DNA of 64,000 nt from Brachybacterium ginsengisoli. GTDB lineage: Bacteria; Actinomycetota; Actinomycetes; Actinomycetales; Dermabacteraceae. Of the stretch, positions 20,934 to 29,131 are shown piece by piece. Position numbers and translations under genes: made by a program. The stretch is taken from contig NZ_CP023564.1 of the NCBI RefSeq assembly GCF_002407065.1, positions 744,001 to 808,000 of the forward strand, written 5' to 3'. Numbering within the stretch: the first letter of the stretch is position 1; each line of letters begins with the position of its first letter. Below the pieces are notes generated by a model, which did no database searches, had not been told where the DNA came from, and saw nothing but the letters and a program-made list of their open reading frames with translations.

Positions 20934-21629
20934 GTGAGCACCTCTGCCCCCCGCACCGATGTCGATGACTCCCTGACCGAGGACTCGGCCCCCTCCGCTC
21001 CCGGCGCGGCCCTCGTGGACGAGTCCCGACGGGTCCTCGTCCATCTGCTGCAGGGCCCCTTCCTCGACGGTCGCCGCGACGGGGCTCGTTACGCCCAGCT
21101 GCTGCGGGACCGCTCTGCGATCGAGTCCCGGCTCGCGGATCTCTTCCTCGAGCTGATCGTCGACGACGACGCGCAGGTCGCCTTCGTGCGCCAGAGCGAG
21201 GAGGACCCCGACGCTCCCAAGCTGCTTCGCCGTCTGACCGGCATGAACCGCTTGGATTCGGTGCTGATGCTGGTGCTGCGCCAGATGCTGCTCACCCAGT
21301 CCTCGAGAGGTCAGCGCACCGTGGTCTCCGAGGCGGAGCTGCAGCAGGCGCTGGCCGCCTATCGCCGCACCACCTCGACCGACGAGGCGGGCTTCGCCAA
21401 GGAGGTCCGAGCCTCGATCGCCAAGGTGCAGCGCGCCGGTCTGCTCGACGAGCAGGGCGATGACTACGAGGTCTCGCCGGTGCTGCGCCTGATGATCGGC
21501 CCGGACACGGCGCGGGAGTTCATCGGCCTGTACCGCGAGGCGGGCGTCAGCGGTCTCGAGGACCCCGAGGAGAGCTCCGGCGAGGATGCCGCCGAGGGAT
21601 CTGACGCGGAATCGTCGGCGCAGAGCTGA
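20934..21629 (+). CDS. jetB: JetB-like KITE subunit of a Wadjet/MksBEF-type SMC complex (DUF4194)
   Basis: A 231-residue DUF4194-type protein, the MukE/MksE-like winged-helix partner that binds the JetA kleisin. Diagnostic stretches: RDRSAIESRLADLFLELIVDD, VAFVRQSEEDPDAPKLLRRL, NRLDSVLMLVLRQMLLTQ, VVSEAELQQALAAYRR, and ASIAKVQRAGLLDEQGDDYEVSPVLRLMIG. The acidic tail (EESSGEDAAEGSDAESSAQ) is disordered. Start GTG 20934 lies 8 nt after a -10 box and lacks a ribosome site, like jetA. In known Wadjet loci this gene directly abuts jetA and jetC. Here it stands alone, divergent from the disordered membrane protein and followed by a hairpin, so it must be transcribed separately. Confidence 0.85.
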   Translation: MSTSAPRTDVDDSLTEDSAPSAPGAALVDESRRVLVHLLQGPFLDGRRDGARYAQLLRDRSAIESRLADLFLELIVDDDAQVAFVRQSEEDPDAPKLLRRLTGMNRLDSVLMLVLRQMLLTQSSRGQRTVVSEAELQQALAAYRRTTSTDEAGFAKEVRASIAKVQRAGLLDEQGDDYEVSPVLRLMIGPDTAREFIGLYREAGVSGLEDPEESSGEDAAEGSDAESSAQS

Positions 21630-21644
21630 CCCTTTGGTCGGTCG

Positions 21645-21707
21645 GGCGTGTCCCCGTCGCGCCGCGGGACGTGACGATCGCGGCGCGCGCCGTCGGGCGG
21701 ACACGCC
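21645..21707 (+). terminator. Nested hairpin downstream of jetB
   Basis: Outer arms ggcgtgtcc and ggacacgcc enclose an inner 9-bp stem (cgcgccgcg and cgcggcgcg). It begins 16 nt after the jetB stop. No T-tract. Confidence 0.55.
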
Positions 21708-21791
21708 GCCCGCTCCGTGACATGCCTCGCTTTCACCGGGCTCCCCGTGCCTGAGAGGTCGCCGTGCTCGTCCCCAGCACACGATCACCAA

Positions 21792-21834
21792 TTGCGCACC
21801 GTTCGGCTTTCGGAATAAGGTCAGGCTCGCCTAA
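21792..21834 (+). promoter_or_regulatory. Iron-regulated promoter with DtxR/IdeR-like operator
   Basis: A -35 like TTGCGC (21792-21797) is followed after 18 bp by a -10 TAAGGT (21816-21821). The 19-bp sequence 21816-21834, TAAGGTCAGGCTCGCCTAA, matches the DtxR/IdeR consensus TWAGGTTAGSCTAACCTWA at 16 of 19 positions and covers the -10 box. Iron-loaded DtxR would therefore block transcription of the downstream siderophore uptake operon. Direct reading plus known consensus; binding is not demonstrated. Confidence 0.82.
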
Positions 21835-21873
21835 CCGTCGAGTCTCGACGGTCCCGACCCCGGAGGTTCCGCT

Positions 21874-22908
21874 GTGACGCTCTCCCGTCGCGCGCTCGTC
21901 GCCCTGTCCGTCCTCGCCGTGCCCGCGCTGGCGTCCTGCTCCGGAGACCCCACCGGTGCCGCCGAGGACAAGGGCGATGCCCAGTCGTTCCACGCGACCA
22001 TCACGCACATCTACGGCGAGACCGTGCTGGAGAAGAAGCCGACCACGATCGTCACCGTCTCCTGGGTCAACGCGGACACCCTCCTCGCCCTCGGCGTGGT
22101 CCCCGCCGGGATGCCGACGGTGACCTGGGGAGGGAACGACAACGGCTCGACCGACTGGATCGACGCGAAGCTCGACGAGCTCGGCGCCGGCTGGGACACC
22201 GACAAGGCACCGGTCACGTACGACGAGACCGATGGCATCAACGTCGACGAGATGGCCGCACTGGTCCCGGACCTCATCGTCGCCGCGTACTCCGGCATCA
22301 CCAAGGAGGAGTACGAGCAGCTCAGCAGGATCGCCCCCACCATCGGCCCGCTGGCACCGAACTACACGGCCTCCTGGGAGGACGTCCTGGCCGCCGTGGG
22401 TGCCGCGACCGACCTCGCCGACGAGGCGGCGGAGCTGGCCGAGAAGATCACCGGCGACCTCGCCGCGGTCGGGGCGGAGAACCCCGCGATCGAGGGCGCC
22501 ACCTTCATCGCCGGCACCCTGGGCCTGACCGACAACACCATCTCGCTCTATGTCGGGGAGGACACCCGCCCGCGGTTCTTCACGGCGCTCGGGATGACCC
22601 AGGCCGACGTGGTCACCGAGAACACCGAGGGCGAGGAGACCTTCTTCATCGACTGGTCCCCCGAGCGGGCCGACGAGCTGGACTCCGACCTCTTCTACTC
22701 CTGGGCCGCCCCGGGCACCACCGTCGAGGACTTCCGGGCGAACCCGCTGTTCGCCCAGATCCCCGCCGTGGCCGCCGGGGGAGTGGTGCTCACGGACGAC
22801 GACCACCTCACCCTGTCGATCTCGGCGGCCAACGCCCTGAGCCTGCCGTGGGCCCTGGAGAACTTCGTGCCCACGGTCGTCGAGGTCGCCCAGAGCGTTC
22901 GGGGCTGA
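21874..22908 (+). CDS. Iron-siderophore ABC transporter, substrate-binding lipoprotein
   Basis: Class III (FepB/FhuD-like) binding protein of 344 residues that captures ferric siderophore outside the membrane. The N-terminus is a lipoprotein signal (ALVALSVLAVPALASC) with the acylated Cys22. The mature protein has the two-lobed PBP pattern joined by a long helix, with KKPTTIVTVSWVNADTLLALGVVPAGMP in the first lobe and AALVPDLIVAAYSGITKEEYEQLSRIAPTI as the typical pre-hinge strand. Start GTG 21874 has CGGAGG 8 nt upstream. It is first in an operon with two permeases and an ATPase-reductase fusion, under the DtxR-like operator. The siderophore type cannot be read from sequence. Confidence 0.92.
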   Translation: MTLSRRALVALSVLAVPALASCSGDPTGAAEDKGDAQSFHATITHIYGETVLEKKPTTIVTVSWVNADTLLALGVVPAGMPTVTWGGNDNGSTDWIDAKLDELGAGWDTDKAPVTYDETDGINVDEMAALVPDLIVAAYSGITKEEYEQLSRIAPTIGPLAPNYTASWEDVLAAVGAATDLADEAAELAEKITGDLAAVGAENPAIEGATFIAGTLGLTDNTISLYVGEDTRPRFFTALGMTQADVVTENTEGEETFFIDWSPERADELDSDLFYSWAAPGTTVEDFRANPLFAQIPAVAAGGVVLTDDDHLTLSISAANALSLPWALENFVPTVVEVAQSVRG

Positions 22909-22917
22909 CCGCATCTC

Positions 22918-23913
22918 GTGAGACGGTCCACCCCGCTCGTGATCGCCGGGGGCGTGCTCGCCCTCGCGCTCGCGTGCCTGCTCTCCCTCATGGTCGGGGC
23001 CCGCACGGTGTCCCCGGGCACCGTGATGGAGGCGCTGCGCTCCCATGACGGCGCGCTCGCGGACCACGCCGTGATCCAGTCACGCCTGCTGCGCACCGCT
23101 GCAGGGGTCGCCGTCGGTGCGGCGCTCGCCGTCGCCGGAGCCGCGATGCAGGGGATGACCCGCAACCCGCTGGCCGATCCCGGGATCCTCGGGATCAACG
23201 CCGGGGCGACCACCGCGGTGGTGCTCGGGGTGTACCTCCTGGACGCCTCCCGCGTGGCCCAGTTCATGGGGCTCGCCCTGCTCGGCGCCGGCCTGGGGAC
23301 GGTCGCGGTCTACGCCGTCGCCTCCCTCGGCCGCGACGGGGCGACCCCCGTCAAGCTCGCCCTGGCCGGCGCGGCGCTCACCGCGGGGCTCGGATCGCTC
23401 ATCAACGCCCTGGTCATGGTCGACGACTCCTCGCTGGACCGGCTGCGGTTCTGGCAGGTGGGCACCCTCGGGGCGCGCAGCCTCCGGGACATCGCCGGCG
23501 TCGGGGGCCTGATGGCCGTGGGCGCCGTGGTGATCCTGCTGGCGGCCGGCGTGCTGAACGCCCTCGCACTCGGAGACGACGCCGCCGTGGGCCTCGGGGT
23601 GAAGGTGGGGCGCGCCCGGATGCTGCTCGGCGCGGCGATCATCCTGCTGTGCGGCGCGGCCGTCGCCCTCGCCGGACCGATCGGGTTCCTGGGACTGGTG
23701 GTCCCGCATGCCGCCCGGCTCCTGGTGGGCGGCGACTATCGGCGGATCGTGCCGGTGTGCCTGCTGGGCGGGCCCGTGCTGATCCTGGTGGCCGACACCG
23801 TGGGCCGCGTGATCGCTCCGCCGGCCGAGGTGCAGGTCGGCGTCATGACCGCCCTCCTGGGCGTACCGGTGTTCGTGGTCCTCCTGCGCACCCGACGGCA
23901 GGTGGGACTGTGA
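22918..23913 (+). CDS. FecCD-family siderophore ABC permease
   Basis: About 331 residues with 9-10 membrane helices. Family signatures are visible: SRLLRTAAGVAVGAALAVAGAAMQGMTRNPLADPGILGINAGA (helices 2-3 region) and GPIGFLGLVVPHAARLLVGGDYR (the ATPase-contact loop). It forms a heterodimeric channel with the next gene product. Start GTG 22918, 9 bp after the binding protein stop. Its stop overlaps the GTG of the next permease (GTGA), indicating translational coupling. Confidence 0.93.
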   Translation: MRRSTPLVIAGGVLALALACLLSLMVGARTVSPGTVMEALRSHDGALADHAVIQSRLLRTAAGVAVGAALAVAGAAMQGMTRNPLADPGILGINAGATTAVVLGVYLLDASRVAQFMGLALLGAGLGTVAVYAVASLGRDGATPVKLALAGAALTAGLGSLINALVMVDDSSLDRLRFWQVGTLGARSLRDIAGVGGLMAVGAVVILLAAGVLNALALGDDAAVGLGVKVGRARMLLGAAIILLCGAAVALAGPIGFLGLVVPHAARLLVGGDYRRIVPVCLLGGPVLILVADTVGRVIAPPAEVQVGVMTALLGVPVFVVLLRTRRQVGL

Positions 23914-24965
23914 CCGCTCAGCGCGTGACCTCGCGCCGCTCGCCGCGGCTGCTGCGCACCCCCCGCTCCCGCCGCACCGCCCTGGTCATGGCGGGCACCG
24001 GCCTGCTGCTGCTCGCCCTGCTCCTGGTGCGGGTGCTGGTGGGCACCCCGATGGTCCCGATCGACCTCGCGCTGCGGGCGATCAGCGGGGAGGTGGTCCC
24101 CGGATACTCCTTCATCGTGGTCGACCACCGCCTGCCCGCCGCCGTCGTCGCGCTCCTCGCCGGCGTCTCCTTCGGACTCTCCGGCACCGTGTTCCAGACG
24201 CTCCTGCGCAACCCGCTGGCCAGCCCCGACGTGATCGGCGTGACCCTCGGCTCCTCGGCCGGAGCCGTGCTGGCCATGGCGTTCCTCGGAGCCGACGGAC
24301 GGGCCCTGTTCTGGTGCGCCCTGCTGGGAGGTCTCGCCACCGCCGGACTGCTGCTGCTGGTCTCCGGAGCCGGTGGGCCGGGAGCCTCGGGCGGTGCGGA
24401 CAACCGGTTCGTGCTGGTCGGGATCGGGGTCGCGGCGGCCCTCAGCGCCCTCATCTCCTACCTGCTCACGAGGCTGTCCCTGCAGTCCGCAGGCGACGCG
24501 CTGCACTGGCTGATCGGCTCCCTCTCCTCCTCCACCTGGGACCGCGCCGCCGTGCTGGGCGGGGCGCTGCTGGTGCTGGTCCCGGTGCTGGCGCTGCTGG
24601 TGACGAGGCTGAGGATCCTGCAGCTCGGCGACGACACCGCCACCAGCCTCGGTCTTCCGGTGCCCCGCACCCGGGTGGCGCTGGTCCTGGTGGCGGTGGC
24701 GCTGACCGCGCTCACGGTCGCGGTCACCGGGCCCCTCTCCTTCGTGGCCTTCCTCGCCGGGCCGATCGCCCAGCGTCTCGCAGGCCGTCCCAGCTTCCCG
24801 CTCGCCGCCGTGGTGGGAGCCGTGATCGTGCTGCTCGCCGACGTCATCGGGCAGAACCTCATCCCCGGCACCGAGCTGCCCGCGGGCGTCGTCACCGGCG
24901 CGCTCGGGGCCCCCGTCCTCCTGTGGATGATCGCCCGCACCTCGACCTCCGGATCCGGAAGGTGA
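23910..24965 (+). CDS. FecCD-family siderophore ABC permease, second subunit
   Basis: About 351 residues with a basic N-terminus (RRSPRLLRTPRSRRTAL) and 9-10 helices. DHRLPAAVVALLAGVSFGLSGTVFQTLLRNPLASPDVIGVTLGSSAGA is the FecCD signature, and VAVTGPLSFVAFLAGPIAQRLAG is the cytoplasmic coupling region. The GTG start overlaps the previous stop by 4 bp. The next gene starts 4 bp after this stop. Acts as the partner of the preceding permease. Confidence 0.93.
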   Translation: MTAQRVTSRRSPRLLRTPRSRRTALVMAGTGLLLLALLLVRVLVGTPMVPIDLALRAISGEVVPGYSFIVVDHRLPAAVVALLAGVSFGLSGTVFQTLLRNPLASPDVIGVTLGSSAGAVLAMAFLGADGRALFWCALLGGLATAGLLLLVSGAGGPGASGGADNRFVLVGIGVAAALSALISYLLTRLSLQSAGDALHWLIGSLSSSTWDRAAVLGGALLVLVPVLALLVTRLRILQLGDDTATSLGLPVPRTRVALVLVAVALTALTVAVTGPLSFVAFLAGPIAQRLAGRPSFPLAAVVGAVIVLLADVIGQNLIPGTELPAGVVTGALGAPVLLWMIARTSTSGSGR

Positions 24966-24969
24966 CCCC

Positions 24970-26886
24970 ATGGCACTGATCGAAGCCCAGCACCTGCACC
25001 TGGCGTACGACCGCCGGGAGGTCGTCCGCGACCTCTCGCTGACGCTGCCCGAAGGACAGATCACGATCATCGTGGGCGCGAACGGCAGCGGGAAGTCGAC
25101 CCTGCTGCGCGGTCTCTCGCGCCTGCTCACCCCCACCAGCGGCGGTGTGCTGCTGGACGGTCGGGACCTCCACTCGCTGCGCGGCAAGGAGCTCGCCCGT
25201 CGCCTCGGGCTGCTCCCGCAGACCCCGGTGGCGCCCGACGGCGTCACGGTGCGCGAGCTCGTCTCCCGCGGCCGCTTCCCCCACCAGGGGCTGATCCCGC
25301 AGTGGTCGGAGCAGGACGAGCGGGCCGTGGCCGAGGCGCTCGCCGCCACTCGCACCGACGTGCTCCAGGACCGGCTGCTCGAGGAGCTCTCCGGCGGCCA
25401 GCGCCAGCGGGTGTGGATCGCGATGGCCCTCGCCCAGCAGACCGAGGTGCTGCTGCTGGACGAGCCCACCACCTACCTCGACGTCACCCACCAGCTCGAG
25501 GTGCTCGACGTTGTCCGCGACCTGAACCGCGAGCGCGGCATCACCGTGGGCATCGTGCTGCACGACCTCAACCTCGCCGCGCGCTACGCCGACCACCTGA
25601 TCGCCGTCCGCTCCGGCGAGATCCACTCCCAGGGGTCCCCGTCCGAGGTCATCACCGAGCAGATGGCCCACGAGGTCTTCGCCCTGGACGCCCATATCGC
25701 CCCCGACCCCGTCACCGGCACCCCGATGGTGCTGCCGCTGGGACGGGACCGCACCGCCGCACCCCACCGACCCCAGGAGGATCCCGTGCCCACCGCCACC
25801 GCCGCGAGCACCGCGACGACCACCGAGACCGCCGCATCGAGCAGCGACGCCGCCGCCACGACCAGCGGGGCCGCCCTCGTGCCCGCGCTCGAGCACTCGA
25901 GCATGCTCGCCCTCGACCTCACCGTCGCCGGGCGCCGCGCCCTGTGCCCCTCTCTGGTGCGGTTCACCCTCGCCGGTCCAGATCTCGAGCACTTCGGCAC
26001 CGGCTCCCACCCGCTGGACCTGCGGGTGAAGCTCATCGTGCCCGGGACCCGTCCCAGCGGCGACCACTTCGCCCCGGTGCGTCCCGGCGGGCTGCTCGAC
26101 CCCGAGACGCAGACCGAGTGGTACCGCACCTGGCTCCAGATCGATCCGGCCGACCGCGGCTGGATGCGCACCTACACAGTGCGTGAGCAGCGGGCCGCCG
26201 GCCATCCCGGCAACATCACCGAGCACCCCGAGATCGACATCGACATGGTGCTGCATCTCGACCCCGTCGAGGTCCCCGGTCAGGGCGTCGCCTCGCGCTG
26301 GGCCCGGGACGCGCAGGTGGGGGACAGCATCACCCTGCTGGGCCCCAACCGTCACCTGGTGGGACCGGAGTACGGCGGCATCGAGTTCCGTCCCGGCTCC
26401 GCCCGCACGGTGCTGCTGGTGGGCGACGAGACCGCGGTCCCCGCGATCGGCTCGATCCTCGAGGCCCTGCCCGACTCGATCACCGGCCACGCCCTGCTCG
26501 AGGTGCCGCACGCCGAGGACGAGCAGGCCCTGCTCAGCCGCTCGGGGGTGCAGGTGACCTGGCTGCCTCGCGAGGGGCGCCCGCACGGCGAGCTGCTCGA
26601 CGCCGCGGTGCGCCGCGTGATGAGCGAGAACGCGCAGGCCTTCCGGGACACCGCGGCCGATACCGCCCCACAGGAGCCGCAGGAGCCGCAGGAGCTCGAG
26701 GACGTCGACGTCGACGAGACGATCCTGTGGGAGACCACCACCGGCCACGGCACGTTCTACGCCTGGCTCGCGGGGGAGGCCGGCGTGATCAAGACCCTGC
26801 GCCGCCACCTGGTCAGCGAGCTGGGGCTGGACCGCAAGCAGGTCTCCTTCATGGGCTACTGGCGACTGGGCCGACCCGAGCACTGA
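24970..26886 (+). CDS. Fused siderophore ABC ATPase (FepC-like) and siderophore-interacting FAD reductase
   Basis: One open frame of 638 codons covering two normally separate proteins. Residues 1 to about 260 are the import ATPase: Walker A GANGSGKST (36-44), signature LSGGQRQR (140-147), Walker B VLLLDEPTTYLD (160-171), switch His in VLHDLN. Residues about 305-638 are a siderophore-interacting protein: FAD-binding RTYTVREQR (400-408) and NAD-binding-like ARTVLLVGDETAVPAI, plus the C-terminal FYAWLAGEAGVIKTLRRHL and GYWRLGR. This half reduces ferric siderophore to release iron. The linker (270-300) is Thr/Ala-rich. At its start an intact AGGAGG precedes GTG 25786 (codon 273), so the reductase could also be made alone. 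Both a fused and a separate product are possible. Confidence 0.9.
   Translation: MALIEAQHLHLAYDRREVVRDLSLTLPEGQITIIVGANGSGKSTLLRGLSRLLTPTSGGVLLDGRDLHSLRGKELARRLGLLPQTPVAPDGVTVRELVSRGRFPHQGLIPQWSEQDERAVAEALAATRTDVLQDRLLEELSGGQRQRVWIAMALAQQTEVLLLDEPTTYLDVTHQLEVLDVVRDLNRERGITVGIVLHDLNLAARYADHLIAVRSGEIHSQGSPSEVITEQMAHEVFALDAHIAPDPVTGTPMVLPLGRDRTAAPHRPQEDPVPTATAASTATTTETAASSSDAAATTSGAALVPALEHSSMLALDLTVAGRRALCPSLVRFTLAGPDLEHFGTGSHPLDLRVKLIVPGTRPSGDHFAPVRPGGLLDPETQTEWYRTWLQIDPADRGWMRTYTVREQRAAGHPGNITEHPEIDIDMVLHLDPVEVPGQGVASRWARDAQVGDSITLLGPNRHLVGPEYGGIEFRPGSARTVLLVGDETAVPAIGSILEALPDSITGHALLEVPHAEDEQALLSRSGVQVTWLPREGRPHGELLDAAVRRVMSENAQAFRDTAADTAPQEPQEPQELEDVDVDETILWETTTGHGTFYAWLAGEAGVIKTLRRHLVSELGLDRKQVSFMGYWRLGRPEH
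25775..25788 (+). promoter_or_regulatory. Internal ribosome-binding site and GTG inside the ATPase-SIP fusion
   Basis: AGGAGG (25775-25780) is followed 5 nt later by GTG 25786-25788, in frame with the long ORF at codon 273. It lies at the domain boundary, just where a stand-alone siderophore-interacting protein would start. No stop codon separates the two halves. Confidence 0.6.
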
Positions 26887-26905
26887 GCTCCCGACGGGGG
26901 AGGGG

Positions 26906-28765
26906 TCACCGCTCCTCGAGGAGGTGCTCCTCGAGCGCCGCTTCGGCGTCGCCGTCCGCGACGGCGGCGGCCGTCTCGTCATCGGCGTGCCCTGCCCCGC
27001 CGTTGTCGTCCTCGTCGATCGACGCATCCATCGCGGTGACGGGCTTGCGATCCACCCGGACCACCTGCCGGGCGGCGTCGAGGAAGGCATCGGCATAGTT
27101 CTCGGGGGCGAAGGGGCCCAGGTAGTACTCGCGGGTGGACCGGCGCAGATCCGCCTTGGTGTCGGTCACCAGCAGCTCCTCGAGAGCGTCCTCGAGGTTC
27201 TCCAGCCCACGGGTCATGACGTACGCGGAGCGTGCGAGCGGGAACGCCCGCTCGAACTCCTCGACCGTCGAGGTCATCGTGATCAGGCCGTACGGCTTGC
27301 CCGAGTAGAGGAAGTCCGGGACCACGGAGGAGACGTCGGAGATCATCGCGTCGGCGGCGTTGAAGCATCCGAAGGCGTCCAGATGCTTCTCCGCGGCGGC
27401 CCGGTACAGGTGCTCGGGGCCGCCGGCGGCCACCGACTCCGCGAGCAGCTGATGGATCTCGCGGATCTTCGCGGTCGCCTCCGGGTTCCGGTAGCTGAAG
27501 GGGTGCGGTCGGAAGACGACCCGCATGCCGCGCGCCAGGAGCGCTCGCACCAGGTCGGGACCGACGGGGAGGGAGCCGTAGTTGGTGTCCGCGTAGTGGC
27601 CCTCCCAGGTGGGTGCGTAGAGCACGGTGCGGACGGGCAGGTTCTGCGGGCCCTGCTGCTCGACCGTCTCCACCTGGGGACGGCCCACGATGGTGAACTT
27701 CTCCGCCGGGATGAGCACGCCGTTGTTCTCGTAGCGGTCGATCGCCGCCTGGCCGGCCACGAAGATCCGGTCGTACAGCGCGGTGACGGGGTTGAAGCTC
27801 GAGGCCTTGTCGCTGTCGCCGTGCAGCAGCTGGACATGGGTCATGTGGGGGTAGCGCACCAGGTGGACGTTGGGCGCGGAGTTGTTGACGTAGAACGCGG
27901 TGGTCATCTGCGGGGTGATGACGTCATCGAGCTGCCAGATGTTCGTGCGCACCACGACGGGCGCATCGGTGAGCCTCGAGATCTCGCGGAACGCCGAGGT
28001 ACGGCGCAGCACCACGATGAACTTCTCGCCGATCCGCTCGAGATGCTCGATCCACATGCCGACCTGGTAGGCGGAGCCGGAGGGCACGCCGTAGTAGAGG
28101 ACGAACCGGGGATCGTAGGCCTCCACGGCCGCGTAGAGCCCGTTGTCCGAGTCCACCGACTCGCGGATCCGGCGGTAGGAGTCCAGCGCGGAGGCGCCGG
28201 CCAGCCCCAGGGCGATCAGCGGCAGGATCATCAGCGCGCCCGCGGGGACGCCGACCAGCAGCAGGAGGGTCGCCAGGACGGTCACCGAGAGGTCGAGGAC
28301 CAGCACCAGGTTCACCGCGAACTTCGGCGGGCGGGTGTCCTGGATGCCCGGCAGGTTGCTCACGCGGAGCTTGCGGCCCGGGGCGACCCGGGTGACGACC
28401 AGCTCGGCGAGCGGGAGCACGGCGAACAGCGACAGGGCGATCCACCCGATCGGCCCCGCGGTGCTCAGCGACCAGGCGACGCTGAGCGGGAGCAGGCCGA
28501 GCAGGAGGCGGATCCCGTGCTCGCCGGTCAGGCCGGCGCGGGTCACATGCTGGCGCAGCCGCCGCACGCCGCGCCGGATGAGGATGAACAGGGGATAGGC
28601 GGCCGGCAGCACGGCCAGAACCGGCGGGAGCCCCGCCGCGAGCAGCACCAGGGGGAGGAGGGCGAAGACCGTCTGGGTGAGGCGCCGGCGCAGGCTCACC
28701 ATCCGCGCCCAGGGCACCGTCATCCGATGCCCGGATCCTGTCGTCGGGCTCGCGGTCTCGCTCAT
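26906..28765 (-). CDS. CDP-glycerol/CDP-ribitol phosphotransferase (TagF/TarL class), membrane-anchored, paralogue A
   Basis: A protein of about 619 residues that should polymerise or prime a polyol-phosphate chain (wall teichoic acid) from CDP-glycerol or CDP-ribitol. Residues about 15-190 hold several hydrophobic helices. The remainder is the Glyphos_transf GT-B domain: MTHVQLLHGDSDK, FVAGQAAIDRYE, VGRPQVE, VLYAPTWEGHY, VVFRPHPFSYR, ADAMISDVSSVVPDFLYSGKP. The His-Gly-Asp and late SDVSSV...SGKP motifs are the nucleotide-binding and catalytic parts of the family. It ends in an acidic tail. ATG 28765 has GGGAG 7 nt upstream; ATG 28786 is an alternative. It is divergent from the TarS-like gene at 29132. 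Glycerol versus ribitol cannot be decided by eye, but the nearby TarI-like gene favours ribitol for at least one paralogue. Confidence 0.85.
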   Translation of the reverse strand: MSETASPTTGSGHRMTVPWARMVSLRRRLTQTVFALLPLVLLAAGLPPVLAVLPAAYPLFILIRRGVRRLRQHVTRAGLTGEHGIRLLLGLLPLSVAWSLSTAGPIGWIALSLFAVLPLAELVVTRVAPGRKLRVSNLPGIQDTRPPKFAVNLVLVLDLSVTVLATLLLLVGVPAGALMILPLIALGLAGASALDSYRRIRESVDSDNGLYAAVEAYDPRFVLYYGVPSGSAYQVGMWIEHLERIGEKFIVVLRRTSAFREISRLTDAPVVVRTNIWQLDDVITPQMTTAFYVNNSAPNVHLVRYPHMTHVQLLHGDSDKASSFNPVTALYDRIFVAGQAAIDRYENNGVLIPAEKFTIVGRPQVETVEQQGPQNLPVRTVLYAPTWEGHYADTNYGSLPVGPDLVRALLARGMRVVFRPHPFSYRNPEATAKIREIHQLLAESVAAGGPEHLYRAAAEKHLDAFGCFNAADAMISDVSSVVPDFLYSGKPYGLITMTSTVEEFERAFPLARSAYVMTRGLENLEDALEELLVTDTKADLRRSTREYYLGPFAPENYADAFLDAARQVVRVDRKPVTAMDASIDEDDNGGAGHADDETAAAVADGDAEAALEEHLLEER

Positions 28766-29131
28766 CTGCTCCCTGCTCCTTCGCATGGGTCCTGTCGCCG
28801 GCACCGCGCGGGGAGCGGCGATCCCGGATGCGGTGAGGTCCCCTCGATGTCGAACAGGCCCCCGCCACAGATCCACTGTACGGATCAGGGGAGGTGTATC
28901 GCCGCATATGGGCGATTCGGGGCGTTGCGCGGAGCCGAGGCATCGTCGGTCGACGTTCGGGGAACGAGGGCACACGCCCCGGCGCCGTCCCGTCGGCCGC
29001 GACGGACCCCGCGTTGATAGATTCCTCCCCGACGGCGGTGCGGCGGTCGGATCCCCGGATCCTCCCGCTCGGCCCGCGGTCCGGCCCCGCGGATCCGCGG
29101 CGCCCCCTCCGAGATCTGCACGAGGTGCCCG
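28766..29131. other. Divergent intergenic region of the wall polymer cluster
   Basis: A 366-bp region between the divergently transcribed phosphotransferase A and the TarS-like gene A. It is less GC-rich in its middle. On the minus strand a TACAGT (28875-28880) is a candidate -10 for the phosphotransferase; on the plus strand TAGATT (29018-29023) is a candidate -10 for the glycosyltransferase. I see no good -35 for either and no coding sequence. Frames that cross it are extensions or antisense shadows. Confidence 0.5.
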
